From Batillaria attramentaria (lineage: Eukaryota; Mollusca; Gastropoda; Batillariidae), in NCBI GenBank assembly GCA_018292915.2, contig JACVVK020000143.1, forward strand, positions 331,001 through 395,000: a DNA stretch of 64,000 nucleotides, read 5' to 3'. A program made the translations under genes and the position numbers. The notes beneath the pieces were generated by a model. The model did not search any database. It worked only from the letters and a program-made list of their open reading frames with translations, and was not told where the DNA came from. Below are positions 1 through 14,540 of this stretch, piece by piece (positions within the stretch are counted from its first letter, which is position 1; each line of letters opens with the position of its first letter).

Positions 1-1996
1 TACTGTACAACGTACAGTCAGTCATCCCACAACGCACAGTCAGTCATCCCTATATTTCATCAGATGACGATACAATCTCCAGCCACTATCACTCATTCTT
101 TACTGTACAACGTACAGTCAGTCATCCCTATATTTCATCACACGACGATACAATCTCCAGGACTACTGACGATGCAAACACTCCCAGGAAGCATCTCACT
201 GTTTGCTGTACTGCACTCAATCATGCAATGTGGATATTACTATTTGATCATGTCTGACCTGCCAACACATTCTGACCTCTGGTAAGTTTAACTATACTCA
301 ATCTTTTGAAGAATGTCCCCAAGAGAAAGTCAGAGTCCTCTGTGCAGTTGTCTGTGTTATCTCAGCATTTACATTAAAAGTCTACTACTGTCAGCTGAAC
401 TCACTGCTCTAGTCTGCACTACAAATGACACATACAACTACTGACCTTGGCCGCGGTAACCGTGGAATGGCTTCATCTGCAAAAGTGGGAAAAGGATGTT
501 TATTGCAAGATCTGGGAAAGAGTAACTTCCACATGTTGATAGTAAACTGTTGTCCACTGTGCCTCCACTACACTGTCAGTCAACAAGACAGCATGACACG
601 ACACTGTCACGTCAACTAGCGGTCTTTGCTCCTGCAGAATCTGTCACAAACTGTCACGTGGGAACTGTTCCAGTGAACAGCAACACCTAGTGATGATGGC
701 GGAGGCTGAGGAAGATCAGGACAAGTCTTCCACAGATCAACACACTACCACCATAACACAGTCTACGCAGGCCAGAAAACACACAGACAAATCTAGAGCG
801 GCCACAGAAAGTTGAAGACTTGTGAGGTCACCAGATCTCCACCAACATCTCCACAAGACCGGCGGGCAGACAGTTGCTGGTGGATCAGACAAAGTTGATG
901 ACTGTTTCACAACAATGACGACGCAGACCTACACCAAAATGTCCACCAGACTGGAGGTTGGGGTAGGCTTTACAGTGCACCAAGTGCGTAACTGTCAGTG
1001 TAAGAGAATGTGGACAGTCAGCGGCAGCAGCAGCAGCAGCAGGGCGGAGTGTGAAACTAGAGTGTGCTGGAGGGATGACACTGGTGGCGTGTGGCGGCAT
1101 GCAGTCTGAGAGTGACTGGTGTTTGACGCTCTACTGGAGACAAAGACGGTCCTCCCTCTCTCTCTCACAACCCGCTTAGCGCCAGTCTCTCTCTCTCTCT
1201 CTCAGACTCTGGCACCGCTCACTAAAGTGTGTGAAGAGAAAAATCAATAGCGGGCCAAGCCAATGATGCCAGCCAGGCAGTAACCAGCTGGGGGAAGATG
1301 AAAACTGACCACGCACGCCAAGCGAGAGACTTAAGACAAGTTTCGTGTAAGGCAGCAGAAAGGTCGAGGGCAGGACCTTAAGTGATGATGGAAATGCAAA
1401 CGTCAAATCCCGAAGCATGACTAAGTCCAGATCACGACACACAAGTCATGATCACTTTTTGTTACAGTATACACAAGCTTTGTTTCATGTGGGATTGTGA
1501 GAATTTCATGTGGGATTGTGAGAATTTCATGTGGGACTGTGAGAATTTCATTGTGTGTGTGTGTGGGTGGGTGGGGGGAGGGGGGCAAAATATGAAGCCA
1601 TTATCAATTCAATAATCAAAGTGTCACTTGGTCACTGTCCATGCTATAATTATGGGAAAGCATGTCACTATTGTCGGGCATGGCAACCACATGTACAATC
1701 AAGTTGACCTGTCTGATGCCAAAGTCTGGTGAAATCAATGCGGGGTTGGGGGGGGGGGGGTGTCCAAATACTCTGGCACGGAGACAGGGCCAGCAGGGCC
1801 AGCGATGAAACACTTCTACCTTGTGTCTCCCACAGTCAGTATCCTTATTGGGTTTCTCTAAACCTGCAGAAGCCACCACCACCACCACCCACGGGACACT
1901 AGGGAAGTGTGTCGGTCCTGTCCTACCCACAGATGTGACTGATCCTACACAATGCGGGATTTGGACAGGCAATGAAGCAGACACAACACACACAAT
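1..1996. other. No gene seen; short duplications
   Basis: Probably intron or 3' flank relative to FAK. Holds a partial direct repeat at 1-160, three copies of a 21-bp unit (tttcatgtgggattgtgaga) at 1483-1550, and a (CT)n tract at 1153-1203. Confidence 0.6.
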
Positions 1997-2530
1997 GACA
2001 ATGACACCTTTTTCAATGGCAGAAACTGTGGGATAAATGCCATTCTAAACTTTGCCATTGCCACTGCCAGATTCGAGAGAGAGACACACACATACACAAT
2101 GACAATGACACCTTTTTCAATGGCAGAAACTGTGGGATAAGTGCCATTCTAAACTTTGCCATTGCCACTGCCAGATTCGAGAGAGAGAGACACACACACA
2201 CAATGACAATGACACCTTTTTCAATGGCAGAAACTGTGGGATAAGTGCCATTCTAAACTTTGCCATTGCCACTGCCAGATTCGAGAGAGAGACACAACAC
2301 ACACAATGACAATGACACCTTTTTCAACGGCAGAAACTGTGGGATAAGTGCCATTCTGAACTTTGCCATTGCCACTGCCAGATTCGAGAGAGAGACACAA
2401 CACACACAATGACAATGACACCTTTTTCAATGGCAGAAACTGTGGGATAAGTGCCATTCTAAACTTTGCCATTGCCATTCTAAACTTTGCCATTGCCACT
2501 GCCAGATTCGAGAGAGAAACACACACATAC
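1997..2530. repeat. Minisatellite, about 103-bp unit, 5 copies
   Basis: Units beginning caatgacaatgacacctttt and ending in attcgagagagaga plus a variable CA run. One copy has an internal duplication of ctaaactttgccattgcc. Non-coding despite several open frames. Confidence 0.92.
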
Positions 2531-5500
2531 ACAATGAGATTATTTATTTCCATGCCAACTTAGTGTACTGGACAACCCATGCTGGTGTATTATAGGGACA
2601 CAGTACGTGAGGTGAAGCAAGTTGTCTGTGGGCGCTAGTACTGGACAACATGTCTTGTCTACCATTGTCACTGCTGAAAGTAAAACACATGAGCTGTCAC
2701 CATGATGGGACACTGGGTGGAGAGAGAGAGAGAGCAGAACCCCGGGGGAGGGTCCACAATCAATACATGTACAAGTGCAGGACACAGGACAAGCACGTTA
2801 AGTGTGACCATGCAGGCTCCACCCAGCTGTCACCCCGCTCAGGCCACTGCCTCAAGCCGTTATGACCACCATTCTCACAAACACACCCGTCTACTTTGTA
2901 CCTGTGTCACCTGAACCACGGTAATTTACAGGCAAACCAGCACTGCAACAGTAGAACATGACGCAGACCGTCTTGGCCAGATCTAACAATTTCACCAGCA
3001 TTGCTTTTTGGGACATGCGTATCTCCATAACAAAATGATCAACTAAAGTAAAGATCATGCACTCTGACTGAGAACAGCTAAATAACAGTCACTAGAAATG
3101 GCCCTTGTGGCCTGAGTGAAGGGACTGAAGGCCTGCACAAGTTATACGCAGGCAAAATCAGCATCAACTGCATGGACATTACAACTGGGCCACAGGAGCA
3201 AGCAGTGTTGAGTGTCCACATAGCTTCACTGGTAACAAGTCTCCACACTACTTGTACTAACACTTGACTGTCATTGTGCGACCCCCCTCTCCCCTCCAGC
3301 CCTGCAGGCTGGAACCAGCTCCAGCAGGCTATTAAAACATGTTGCCTGGCAACAGTGAAAATACAATGGTTCCTTCTGTCTCCTCACTACTCAGCCGGTC
3401 ACGCCTCAGGGGAAATAACCCCGCTCTTCCTGAATTTCAAAATAGAAAGAGCGAGCGAGCGCCGACTATTAATCTCAGCTACCGCCCGCCTGCGACACTA
3501 ACAATGGCCTGGCAGCTGCACTGGTGAATGGCTCAAGACGACAACAAAACTCGCATTTCCCTTCGTCCGTCTAACACTGAAATCATTCAGTTATACCTTC
3601 AGGAGGTGATAGGCAAGAACACATTTCTACAAGCAGTATACTGCTTATACTGTATATATACACACACGTGTTTACCATCAACCTTGAAACAAAATGTATC
3701 TGTTTCTTTCATAAAGAAAAACAAAACAAATCCAACACCAACATAAACATGCTGCCATGAAGACCCAGACGACCTCCAAACGTTGCATGCATCTGGTCAA
3801 CTGTACCCTCAATGTTTCTAACCGTTTCTGGCAAACCAACACTGTCAAAAGTGAAAAGCAATTTTCTTTTTGTTCTTTCTGTTGTTGTTAAAGAAACTTC
3901 TGAGTTTTGTATAAATCGAATGTAGGGCAAAGTCCCATTTCTGTCATTCCTATAATGAGCAGCAGAGGGAGAGTAAGAGAGAGATAGAGAGAGAGAGACA
4001 CACATGCCAGTGTTGTTTGTGGGTGCTGAAGGCCACATGACCGGCAATTATCTGTCTGTGGCCTGCATGACAAACCCCTATTCATTGTAAAAAGCAATAC
4101 TCTAGTGACAATGCATTTCCCTGACCTGTCCTGGGAAAATCAATAGCCAAATGTGGCCACCAGCAACAATGCAGTATAATACACCTCCAGCTGCCAATAA
4201 AAACACTTCAAACTAAAAACAGCAGTATTTGCATAGTGAAGAAAGGACAAAGAGTAGAGAGGTGGCGGCACTTACATGTACCAGTAAGATGCTGGCTGTA
4301 CTAGAGGTGGCGGCACTACATGTACCAGTAAGATGCTGGCTGTACTTACACCAGTCTTATTCTACAGTCTGATTGCTCTATCCAGTTCTTGCTCCATTAA
4401 CCCTTTTTATTAACAAATTATTCTAGTCTGATTGCTCTATCCAGTTCTAGCTCCATTAACCCTTTTTATTAACAAATTATTCTACAGTCTGATTGCTCTA
4501 TCCAGTTCTAGCTCCATTAACCCTTTTTATTAACAAATTATTCTAGTCTGATTGCTCTATCCAGTTCTAGCTCCATTAACCCTTTTTATTAACAAATTAT
4601 TCTACAGTCTGATTGCTCTATCCAGTTCTAGCTCCATTAACCCTTTTTATTAAGAAATTATTTGGGGAGTTGAGGTTCTGACCGACTGCAGCTCAAGCGT
4701 AACAAAATGGATGCCACGAAACACACAACTTTGATGAAAAAGAAAACTCATATCCCTCAAGCAGCAAAAGGAAAAGTTCAAACAACAAAATCTCTGTATT
4801 TACTCTATTGTAGAGCGCCTGAAACGGGTTATTGGACACACATGGGTTAACGTTTTAACCAAACAGAAACAAAATTGAGGTCTAATTTCTATCAACTGTG
4901 ATCAAAAGATTCAGAAATGCAAAGTCACAGCCAAAACAAAACAAGAAGGGGGAAAAATGCAATACAAAAACCCAAAACACAAAAATTAGTGCCACAGTGC
5001 TCATTGCAGAAAAACACCAAAAACTGAATGCAGAAAATACTTAGTGTGTGAAAATGGCCAAAATAAAGCAGCACACATGCACACTGCAAAAAGAAACTGA
5101 TCACCTAAACTCAGACTGAACTGAAAAAAGAAAAAACTAAAAACACACTCATTAATAACATGCTGCTGATTCATCCTCTTTTTGGGGGGGAGGGGGGGTG
5201 GGGGGGGGAGGGGGCGGAAGGAGGGGCGGGAGACAGGTTTTGCATGAACAATTGTGTGTAGTTACTTTGCAAAGCCTCATGGTCTGACCCTGTTTCAAGT
5301 CGTCTGCAAACAACATACTCCTGTGTGAGGAGGACTTTAACAACAACAACAAAACAACATTGCAGGTCGGTGTGGATCACATGACCATTCCTCCATTACA
5401 TAATTCTTCATGTAGTTTATACAGTAATAATGAGCAATGATCACCTCAAAAGTAAGCAGACTGTAGCCATTTTATCTTGAAACTGTCACACAAGAGTTGG

Positions 5501-6272
5501 GGGTGGATTTAGGGAGGGTGTAGTGAGATTTCGACTGGCTGTGTCATAGGGGAAATCCATACATTTCACTGTTAACACACCAACACACACACATAAAAAC
5601 GGACCACGTGACAAGCAACATCCAATGCATCCACTCTACACAAGACTGTGCGGGCATTAGTGAAGGGGGAGGGGGAGAGGAAGGGGAGGGAGGGGGCGGA
5701 TGCTGTAAAGGGGTGTGGCTGTGAGTGGTGGGATCACCTGACACTAGTGCCAGGGTTATCCGGGTGCTACACCTACAGGTGAGTGAGGAAACACCAAAGA
5801 TTACCTTCGCTCGTTTCCCGTTCATCATCAGAATCGTACATGTGCCAGCTGAGACGATCTTTGTAATGGAAGATACATGCAAATGAGCACCGTTATTGCT
5901 GAGGTTAGAGGCAACACAATACAATGACCAGTAGACAACGCTACAGTACAGGACTGTGGCCAATTAGACCGACACTGACAGTGATAGTGATACAACACCA
6001 TGACGAAACACCCTGCTAACTAACACACACTCTCTTCACTTGTCCTGACCATGTGGCCGCCAGTTCACCTATCACTGCTGCCACTGTGTGATCAAAGAAA
6101 TGTCAGTTGGCAAACAGCCATCCACAGACATGCAAATGTAAATAACCAAGGTATTAGCAGCAGATGCAAGTGTGCCGTTGTCTGTCTAGTGTCTAGGTGC
6201 CAAATCCACACCAAGTTCAATCACAGTAACATACACCGGTTGTTGGTTGTTTGTATACACAGAGCAAAATGA

Positions 6273-6316
<44 letters not shown>

Positions 6317-6819
6317 TTTCTGTTAGAAGACTGGAAGACATGGATCGTAGCTGAAGGCCTGTCTGTATGTCTGTACCACAGCTGTACTCGTCGACATGTT
6401 CCATACACAATGTACAGAAAAGGAAACAGAACCATCCAGTTGGTAAGAGAAGTTTGTGGTAGATGCGTATGTTACCTTCTGTTTTCTACATCTTGAACTT
6501 TCAACCAGTCTAACGCAAGACAGATGGCCAGTTTAATTCCTAACTTTACCATAAGATAGACAACCTCTGGTGTGGAAACTGGCAGCCTACTGCCTACTAT
6601 GTCAAGTGATTGGTTACATGTAACAGTCATACAAACCAACGCCTTGGCAAGACTGACAAATAACCGTGATAGAGGGGTAACAGTATTCACTGACAAATAA
6701 CCGTGATGGAGGGGTAACAGTATTCACTGACCGTATTCTCCATATATATATATGTCCATATTTACTTACAGGTCAAGAAACAGCAGCTATACTACAGACA
6801 AACACACACATCCACACAC
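2531..6819. other. No exon found between the last FAK exon and the window's left part
   Basis: Searched on the minus strand for the FAK linker and kinase motifs (HRDIAARN, DFGLSR) and found none. Contains G-rich runs at 5184-5230 and 5669-5699, a CA tract at 6276, a 36-bp duplication at 6656-6729, and the minisatellite at 4361-4670. Confidence 0.5.
4361..4670. repeat. Minisatellite alternating 59/61-bp units, 5 copies
   Basis: Units start tctgattgctctatccagtt at 4368, 4427, 4488, 4547 and 4608. Alternate units carry an extra CA before the junction, so the true period is a 120-bp dimer. A separate 41-bp duplication (ggtggcggcactacatgtac) precedes it at 4261-4346. Confidence 0.92.
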
Positions 6820-7033
6820 CTTTCCTGCTCCATAAGGTTTTCTGCATGTCGTGCACCAGGCGACAGTATCCGTCAATCAGATCGGCCATGTCCTCCGCGT
6901 GATCCAGACAGGAACACGTGATGGTCAGCGGCTCTGTAGCACCTGCGATCTTCAGCTGCAGGATGCCCTTCCCATCATCCCCAGTCACCGTCTGGATGGA
7001 CTGGACCTGAGCAAACTCTGCCATGTGTGTTGG
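6820..7033 (-). CDS. FAK: FAK exon: FERM F3 lobe
   Basis: 214 nt after the acceptor ttcctgtttcag, ending phase 1 at AAAG|GTGTGT. It encodes PTHMAEFAQVQSIQTV, GKGILQLKIAGATEPLTITC, and ADLIDGYCRLV, the end of the FERM domain. The next exon (linker with the Src-binding tyrosine) was not found between here and position 1. Confidence 0.93.
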
Positions 7034-10000
7034 CTGAAACAGGAAAAGTTTCAACACCTGACTGGAAGGACAGGTAATGATGACAATAATGAGTGGACTA
7101 AAAGGCCGTGGGAAGCCATCTCTACACAGTCAACCTCCTCTCCCTGTGTTTTGCAACTGTCAAATCACTTACAATTACTATTACTGTTACAATTACTATT
7201 ACAATTTCATTAGTAAGAAGGTGAATTTGCTCAAGTAACCAGAAGGACTTGAAAGTTAGCAACGACACTTCACTTGATGTGATTCTACTGACTCAGTATT
7301 GTGAATCTGCACTAGGTGTGTGTACACTCACAGATGACGCCTTGCCCGTCAGGTAGCTGATGCCAACATCTGGACCGATCACGATCTCCACGTCTATACT
7401 CCAACCAGACTACACACACACACACACAACCAACCAATCAAAACATCAACTGTACATTTCTCCAGTGCTATTCTCACATTGGAGTGAAGACACTGTGTGT
7501 TATAACTACAGCATGGCCTATGACTTGCCACAAGAACCCACCCCGAGAGCACACTCGTTCTGTGTGTTATAACTACAGCATGGCCTATGACTTGCCACAA
7601 GAACCCACCCCGAGAGCACACTTGGTGGTAATTTGTTTTTAGCATCACTCGTTCTGTGTGTTATAACTACAGCATGGCCTATGACTTGCCACAAGAACCC
7701 ACCCCGAGAGCACACTTGGTGGTACATGTAATTTGTTTTTAGCATCACTCGTTCTGTGTGTTATAACTACAGCATGGCCTATGACTTGCCACAAGAACCC
7801 ACCCCGAGAGCACACTTGAAGCGTTCTTGGTTGAAGTTCCAGACGGTGAAAAGTGTTTCGAAAAACTTGTACACACACTCTGACTCGGTGAGCTGAGCGT
7901 ACTGCCGAAAGTTGTTCTGTATCAGTTTGCGTAATGCTTTGGGCTGCACACAATCCAACCAAACAAATCTAAAAACAACTGCAACAGAACTGATCTAGCA
8001 ATCCAATCATAGAATTTCAAATCTTCGAATTACTAATCAATGATGAATATTTAGTACAACACCAGATGAAACATTTATATTACTGTTAAAGTTTTAGATA
8101 AGATCAGAATACTTTATTCATCCCTCATGGGGAAACTAAATGTCTGCTCAAAACGTAACGACGACAATACAATACATTAACATTCTGCACACAACACAAT
8201 ACACTGCTTTTTTAACTGTGAAGTAGAGCAGGACAGTGAGCGACTGACCTTCATGCTGTCGATGATGTTTTTGGGTAGAAAGCGTTTCAGCCCCACCTCC
8301 TTCTCCAGATACTCGAAGTTGGACTTCTTGTCCAGTGCCACCTGCGGCATGTCCTTGAAAAAACGTCTGGTACACACACACACACACATGCGCGCGCGCA
8401 CACACACACACACGCACACAAACACACACACACAATTTAATTACAGCATTTATAGTGAGGATGTAAATGTTGCACAACTAGCAGCTAACACAAGGGATCA
8501 AAATACAGGTCTAGATCTGTCACAGTGGTGTTCATGTTGAAACACTACTCACACACTACAGCTAACACAAGGGATCAAAATACAGGTCTAGATCTGTCAC
8601 AGTGGTGTTCATGTTGAAACACTACTCACACACTACAGCTAACACAAGGGATCAAAATACAGATCTAGATCTGTCACAGTGGTGTTCATGTTGAAACACT
8701 ACTCACACACTACAGCTAACACAAGGGATCAAAATACCTAGATCTGTCACAGTGGTGTTCATGTTGAAACACTACTCACACACTACAGCTAACACAAGGG
8801 ATCAAAATACCTAGATCTGTCACAGTGATGTTCATGTTGAAACACTACTCACACACTACAGCTAACACAAGGGATCAAAATACCTAGATCTGTCACAGTG
8901 ATGTTCATGTTGAAACACTACTCACACACTACAGCTAACACAAGGGATCAAAATACAGGTCTAGATCTGCCACAGTGGTGTTCATGTTGAAACACTACTC
9001 ACACACTACAGGGGCAGACCTTGAAATAAAGGCACAGCAACATGTCACAATATTTCCTGTATAATCTACCATGATGTGTGTTTCTGGACTAGACGAGCAG
9101 GGTGGCGGTGGGGGTGGGGGTGGGGGTGGGGGGGTGGGGGGGGGGGGGTGGTGGTGGTGGTTATACAGCCTCACTCAACAGTATGGCACCCAATCCGTTT
9201 TCTACAAGCAAGACAGCGTGTCGCCCTACCTCATTTCTATACATCCTAGTCTGATGGCCACGTCCGTGTCTACATGTTCTGCCAGATCCTTCATGTAATC
9301 AGCTCGAACCTGCAATATATGTACATGTTGTAAATCACCTACTGTGTACATGATGAACTATCAACATGCAAAAGATACACACACACACCTGGCCAACAAG
9401 GACATGAACGATGAAGCGAAAGCTATGTACAGTATATATATACAGTCAATCAACACAATTGTCTGTCTTCTTGCAGTTACAGCATGTCTTCATGCGGGTA
9501 GTGCCGGAGGGGGCTTGCTGTCAAACAATTCAGGGCCTTGCGTCTCCCCTCCAGATTGCCAATGATGACTGTGTGTGTGTGTGGCATCCCCGTATCCCCT
9601 GATAGTGAACGCAGCATTATCACCAGCATGGGCTGCCTACAATACAGTACCTAGATCTAATGGTAATGGTGTTGATATTCCCACTTTGTACACCTGGCTA
9701 CCCGTCCCACCCTGCCACCCAGCACGCTACACCTCATCACACGGCTTGCCGCCTGTTCTCCTCATCACTTCTCCCGCCTCTCACTCAGGTCGGCAATGGA
9801 GTACAACCAACCGTCCCCTATCTCACACACATCTGACACAGTAACCCAACGTGCAGAAAATACCCATCGCTATCCCCTGATGATGAAAACAACAGCTACA
9901 ACTACAGACAGAACCACTGCTCATGATAATGACAGTCGGCAGCACGCTGGTAGATACCGGTACACGTGCATCACTACATGTACTATCAACTACAGTTTTG

Positions 10001-11204
10001 TGAGAAACTGTGATTCACGCTTTAAACGTCCCCCGGAAATGCAGCACCCTGTTCAGGTAGTTTTGTGTATACATGTATGTGTGTGACGTTGGTCAGAAAA
10101 CGGACGGGGAAAAGCTGAATGCATCAATGAGAGGTGCATGTCTAAAACAAACAGCAAGGATGCAGCACTATGCAAGGTTCTAACTCGTCTAACAGCAGCG
10201 CTATGCAAGGTTCTAACTTGTCTATCAAGCACATCCCTGTCAGTTAGTAGAAAATGATAAAGTGTGAGTCACGACTCATCCATCAACAACTGTAGCTGAC
10301 ATGATATGTCAGGGACTCCAGTCTTTGGTACATGCACCCAACATCAATGTTTCATATGAAGTCACTTATATGTAAAACTAAGTCAGTCTAATGATATGAC
10401 AGAGTGATAATTTCACCCACCTGATCATACAAGTAGTAAAATGTGACCTTGTCCCTGGAGTAAAGTTCCTGGAAACTGCGCGGGAGATAGCGAACACGCA
10501 GCTCATACCTACACACACAGCAGGAGGTGGGCACTTACTAACACTGTCTTACATACTGTACATGTAACACACAGGGACATCATGTACCACAACTTCATCT
10601 TCTGCTACTTTATTTAAAAAAAAAAAAAGAAAAAAAGAAAAGAAAAAAAGACTAAAACACACACACACACAAAACAACAACATTGCTGTAACTCGACTGA
10701 AAACCAAAATCAAATGACTGACACTGAAGCCTGTAATCAAAATCTGTTTACAAAGGAATATGTGGCTGTAAAATTACCTGAGTTCCTCTGGCTGGTGTTT
10801 GGCCTCGTATTTCTGTCGCACCTGGTACATGGTGAGGTCGTTGTGTAACCAGTAGCCACGTCTAGTACCGATGTGCATCAGTTTGAGAGCAAAACATCGG
10901 GCGAAAAATCGTTCCCCTGCTGCCAGACGCCCAACCACCAGTCGGATGATGTCCTACCACAGACAGATGAACACCACCATGTCAGACTTTACATGCTGCA
11001 CGCACTGTTTTTATGACAAACATACAATCAACATTTAACATGACCTTTTAGTTAACATTAAATAGAACCACCAATCAAATTTCAAGATGACAGATGACAT
11101 TCTGTGACTGTGATCCACCATTCAGTGGCGCAGCTCTCCAGGAACTCCCAGTAATCAAGGTACATGTACTGTAACTAGTACTGACTAGTGGCCTTGCGTT
11201 TACA

Positions 11205-11235
<31 letters not shown>

Positions 11236-11849
11236 GCCCCAAGAATTTGTCTGTTGTCTTTGAAGTGTGTTGTGACTCTGAATAAATGAATACTGTTCAC
11301 ATCATCTACCCTCCCACTGCCCCCCTAATCCACAAGTGATCATGGCTGAGTATTTATATATACACATGTATGTGCAAAAAGTGATAATGAATGTTCAGAC
11401 AATTATCACAATACATATGACATACTCTGTACGCTGGGTGTGAGTGTGATTGGGATGGTAATGTGTGGTGATGGTGTAAACTGTAACTTAGTGCAAGTAC
11501 TATCTAGCAATGAACTATCACTTGCAGGTAAAATAATCTGTTTTCCCTGCCCCTGGGCCCATTCTCTTCACTGTGTACTCCAGACAGTGCCAGCAGTCAA
11601 GTGAAGGAATGTTTAGTATGTATGGTAGCAGAGACCACCCTGCTAGTTAAATAAACTGTAGACAGTAGCATGCTCTTCACTTTTACTTATTACTCAAACA
11701 GTCTCCCCTTCACTGCCTCTCTCTGACAAAACATTCAGCACCAACACCAGCACCATCACGCACAGTATGCGTCAGCCAGCTCAAGTCTTTCCACACTTCA
11801 GCTAAGGAACTGTGCCAGCCCCATTTGTTTCAGCAAGAGAGAGCGAGCG

Positions 11850-11897
<48 letters not shown>

Positions 11898-12037
11898 GGG
11901 GGGTGGGGGGGGAGAGAGAGTTTTTCGTGTCTGCTGCTTGCCTCCATCGTCTGCCACTGGCGGTATGTTGGTCCAGTTGGTGGACAAGACAAGAAACCTC
12001 TCTCCCGTTTACCCCATAATCTATGGTGTGCGTGTGC

Positions 12038-12075
<38 letters not shown>

Positions 12076-14245
12076 GTGAGAGAGAGAGAGAGTGAGAGAG
12101 AGAGAGAGAGAGAGTGAGAGAGAGAGAGAGAGAGAGAGCGAACGAGAGAGAGAGAAGCAGTAGGTACGAAGCGACCACTCAGAATCGTCCAGCACATTTC
12201 TTCTTCCGTGCGAGACTGAGTTATATGAGCGTATCTAACTCGGCGGTGTGATGCCAGAAATTGTGGTGAACAAGGATAAAAGATGTGGACAATGACTATG
12301 ATTAAAACTTGGCGGGGTTGTCGCTTGAGGGTGTGATGGAAGTTGGCTGCGGACTGTGTTTTACTGCACCATTCAGTTAGTTCGTCTTCCCCTCCTGACG
12401 ATAATCCTCCACAACTGACGACAGTGTGACATTCTCCTAGTCAGTGCCCTGTCCCCGTGACCGCTATGTCCGCTGACCGTGTCTTGTGACTTTTGACCCG
12501 GAGACAGCCCCCCCCCCCCCCCCCTTCCCAGCACGCTGCGTCCGTTGTAATCTGTAGCACTATCCATCATCAGTATCACTATCAGGGGAACAAATTACAC
12601 CGGACAAAGGCAGTCAAGCAACTACTGGCATACGGCAGGTGGTGGGACCTGTACCTAGGGGCTCGTTAGTCGTTAGGCCCAGTGACCGCCACAGTCAGGT
12701 CCGCCGTACATCACGTGCTGACAGACGGCAGACCGGCCACACCGCGCCATCTTACGTCTACAGTATCGCTAGAATGAGGCAGCCACCCTATCATGCATGT
12801 TAGTGTTGCATAAGTCAACACTGGAGGAAGCGAGACATCTGAATGACGGAAGTATTTATCAACAGAAGTCATACTGATAAGACTCTTCTGAACATACACA
12901 GATTCCCTACTGTCAGGCAAGTTTCAAACATTACAACCAGTACAAGAGGTGGCAGTTAGCCATAATTAATGAACAATTATTCAACATCATACAAACAATT
13001 ATTCAACATCATCTCCATATCAGTATCCCCCTAATTTACTTTATCTACATGTTACGCTCAGGCCAAAATGATGACATCAATATGCGGTAATAAGGCAGAG
13101 GGTGTTCACTGTAAGTGGCCGAGCCAGCTCAGACCCAGGCGACAGTCTCCCATCATATTATTCATTCCATTACTCCATAGTCTGCCTCACTATGATCGTG
13201 TTTATCGGGTGATGTGACTATAAATAGCATTACGCCACGGAGGCTTCAGGTCAGGATAGCTAGGGGTGGGGGTCTGGTGCAGCCAACGCCTGTCAATGGT
13301 CCATCGTGTAAACAAACGACTTACACAACCCTAAAGACCAAGTAGCGTCAGCATGAAGTAAGGTTTATGCACGTCTGAATTCTGCCGTCTGACACTGTGT
13401 CTTTATACCACTAACCAAAGTCCACGTTTCCCATTGACAACGAGGGATCAGTGAAGTGAGACTTTCATGGCAACCAGCTGAAGTCACAGGAGGCAGCCGG
13501 AAAATGTACGCGTTTTCCCAATTGTTCAGTGTGCATGTGACTTGTGAGTGTGAATGGTTTGTATGTCAGCATGCAAGTTCTGCTCATCAATGGAACTCGT
13601 TGGTCTTACAAGTGACGTCAACAAAAACACGTTTTCCTTGCCAGTTGTTGAATTCCACTGATTCCACTCGTTCTCTACATCAGTAGAAGTGTGAGACTGG
13701 AACTGTGGATCACTACAAGCATGTTGACCTTTTAACACAGCAACACAATTTGTGGCTGTGAGTCAGGGATCATACAGATCAAGGTCGTCATGTCATACAA
13801 AACGTTTTTCCGATGACACCCCCCCCCCCCTCCTTCCCATGGGACTTACGTTCCCCCCATCCCCTGACCAAACATCCCGACCCGCTTGTTGGCCCAATCA
13901 TTAGCCTGCATCATGGGTATGCTGGGGTTGGCAAAGGGGGGGGGGGGGGGGAGTCAGGTTGGGAATTGTGTTGTCACTATTGATCACCGTTATGCAGATG
14001 ATGGGGGGAGGGGGGTGGGGGAGTGATGTTACTGGGGGCGTGTGACAACTGATCAAGATGGGAAGTGGTGAAGTCAGGCTGCCAGCAGAAACACAGCCCA
14101 CCACTCCAGTGCTGAACTGGAAAAAAAATAAAGCGAGTAATCACTGATGGTATTAGTTATGCTGCCAGACCCGTGATCTGCTGCTGCACCGCTGGCCGGC
14201 GCCATGTTGACTGTTGACATACTGACTGTATCACCCAATCGCTTT

Positions 14246-14303
<58 letters not shown>

Positions 14304-14495
14304 ACACACGCTGACAGACCGTGATGAATCATTTCACCTGCATTCCAACACACTCACTCTCTCTACATCCCTCCCCCCTCCCCTTGCCCTTGCTGCACCG
14401 TACATCGGCATGTTCATACTTGACCTTTGGTGCCCATCAGCATATACCTCCCTCTCTGGTCATCCGATGATGATGCAACACACATATGATGACGC

Positions 14496-14540
<45 letters not shown>

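Noticed and set aside
5790..5835. Possible 44-nt FAK exon (acceptor gatcgtctcag, donor GCGAAG|GTAATC, minus strand)
   Set aside because: The phase would fit the last FERM exon, but the encoded residues do not resemble the FAK linker and the polypyrimidine tract is weak.
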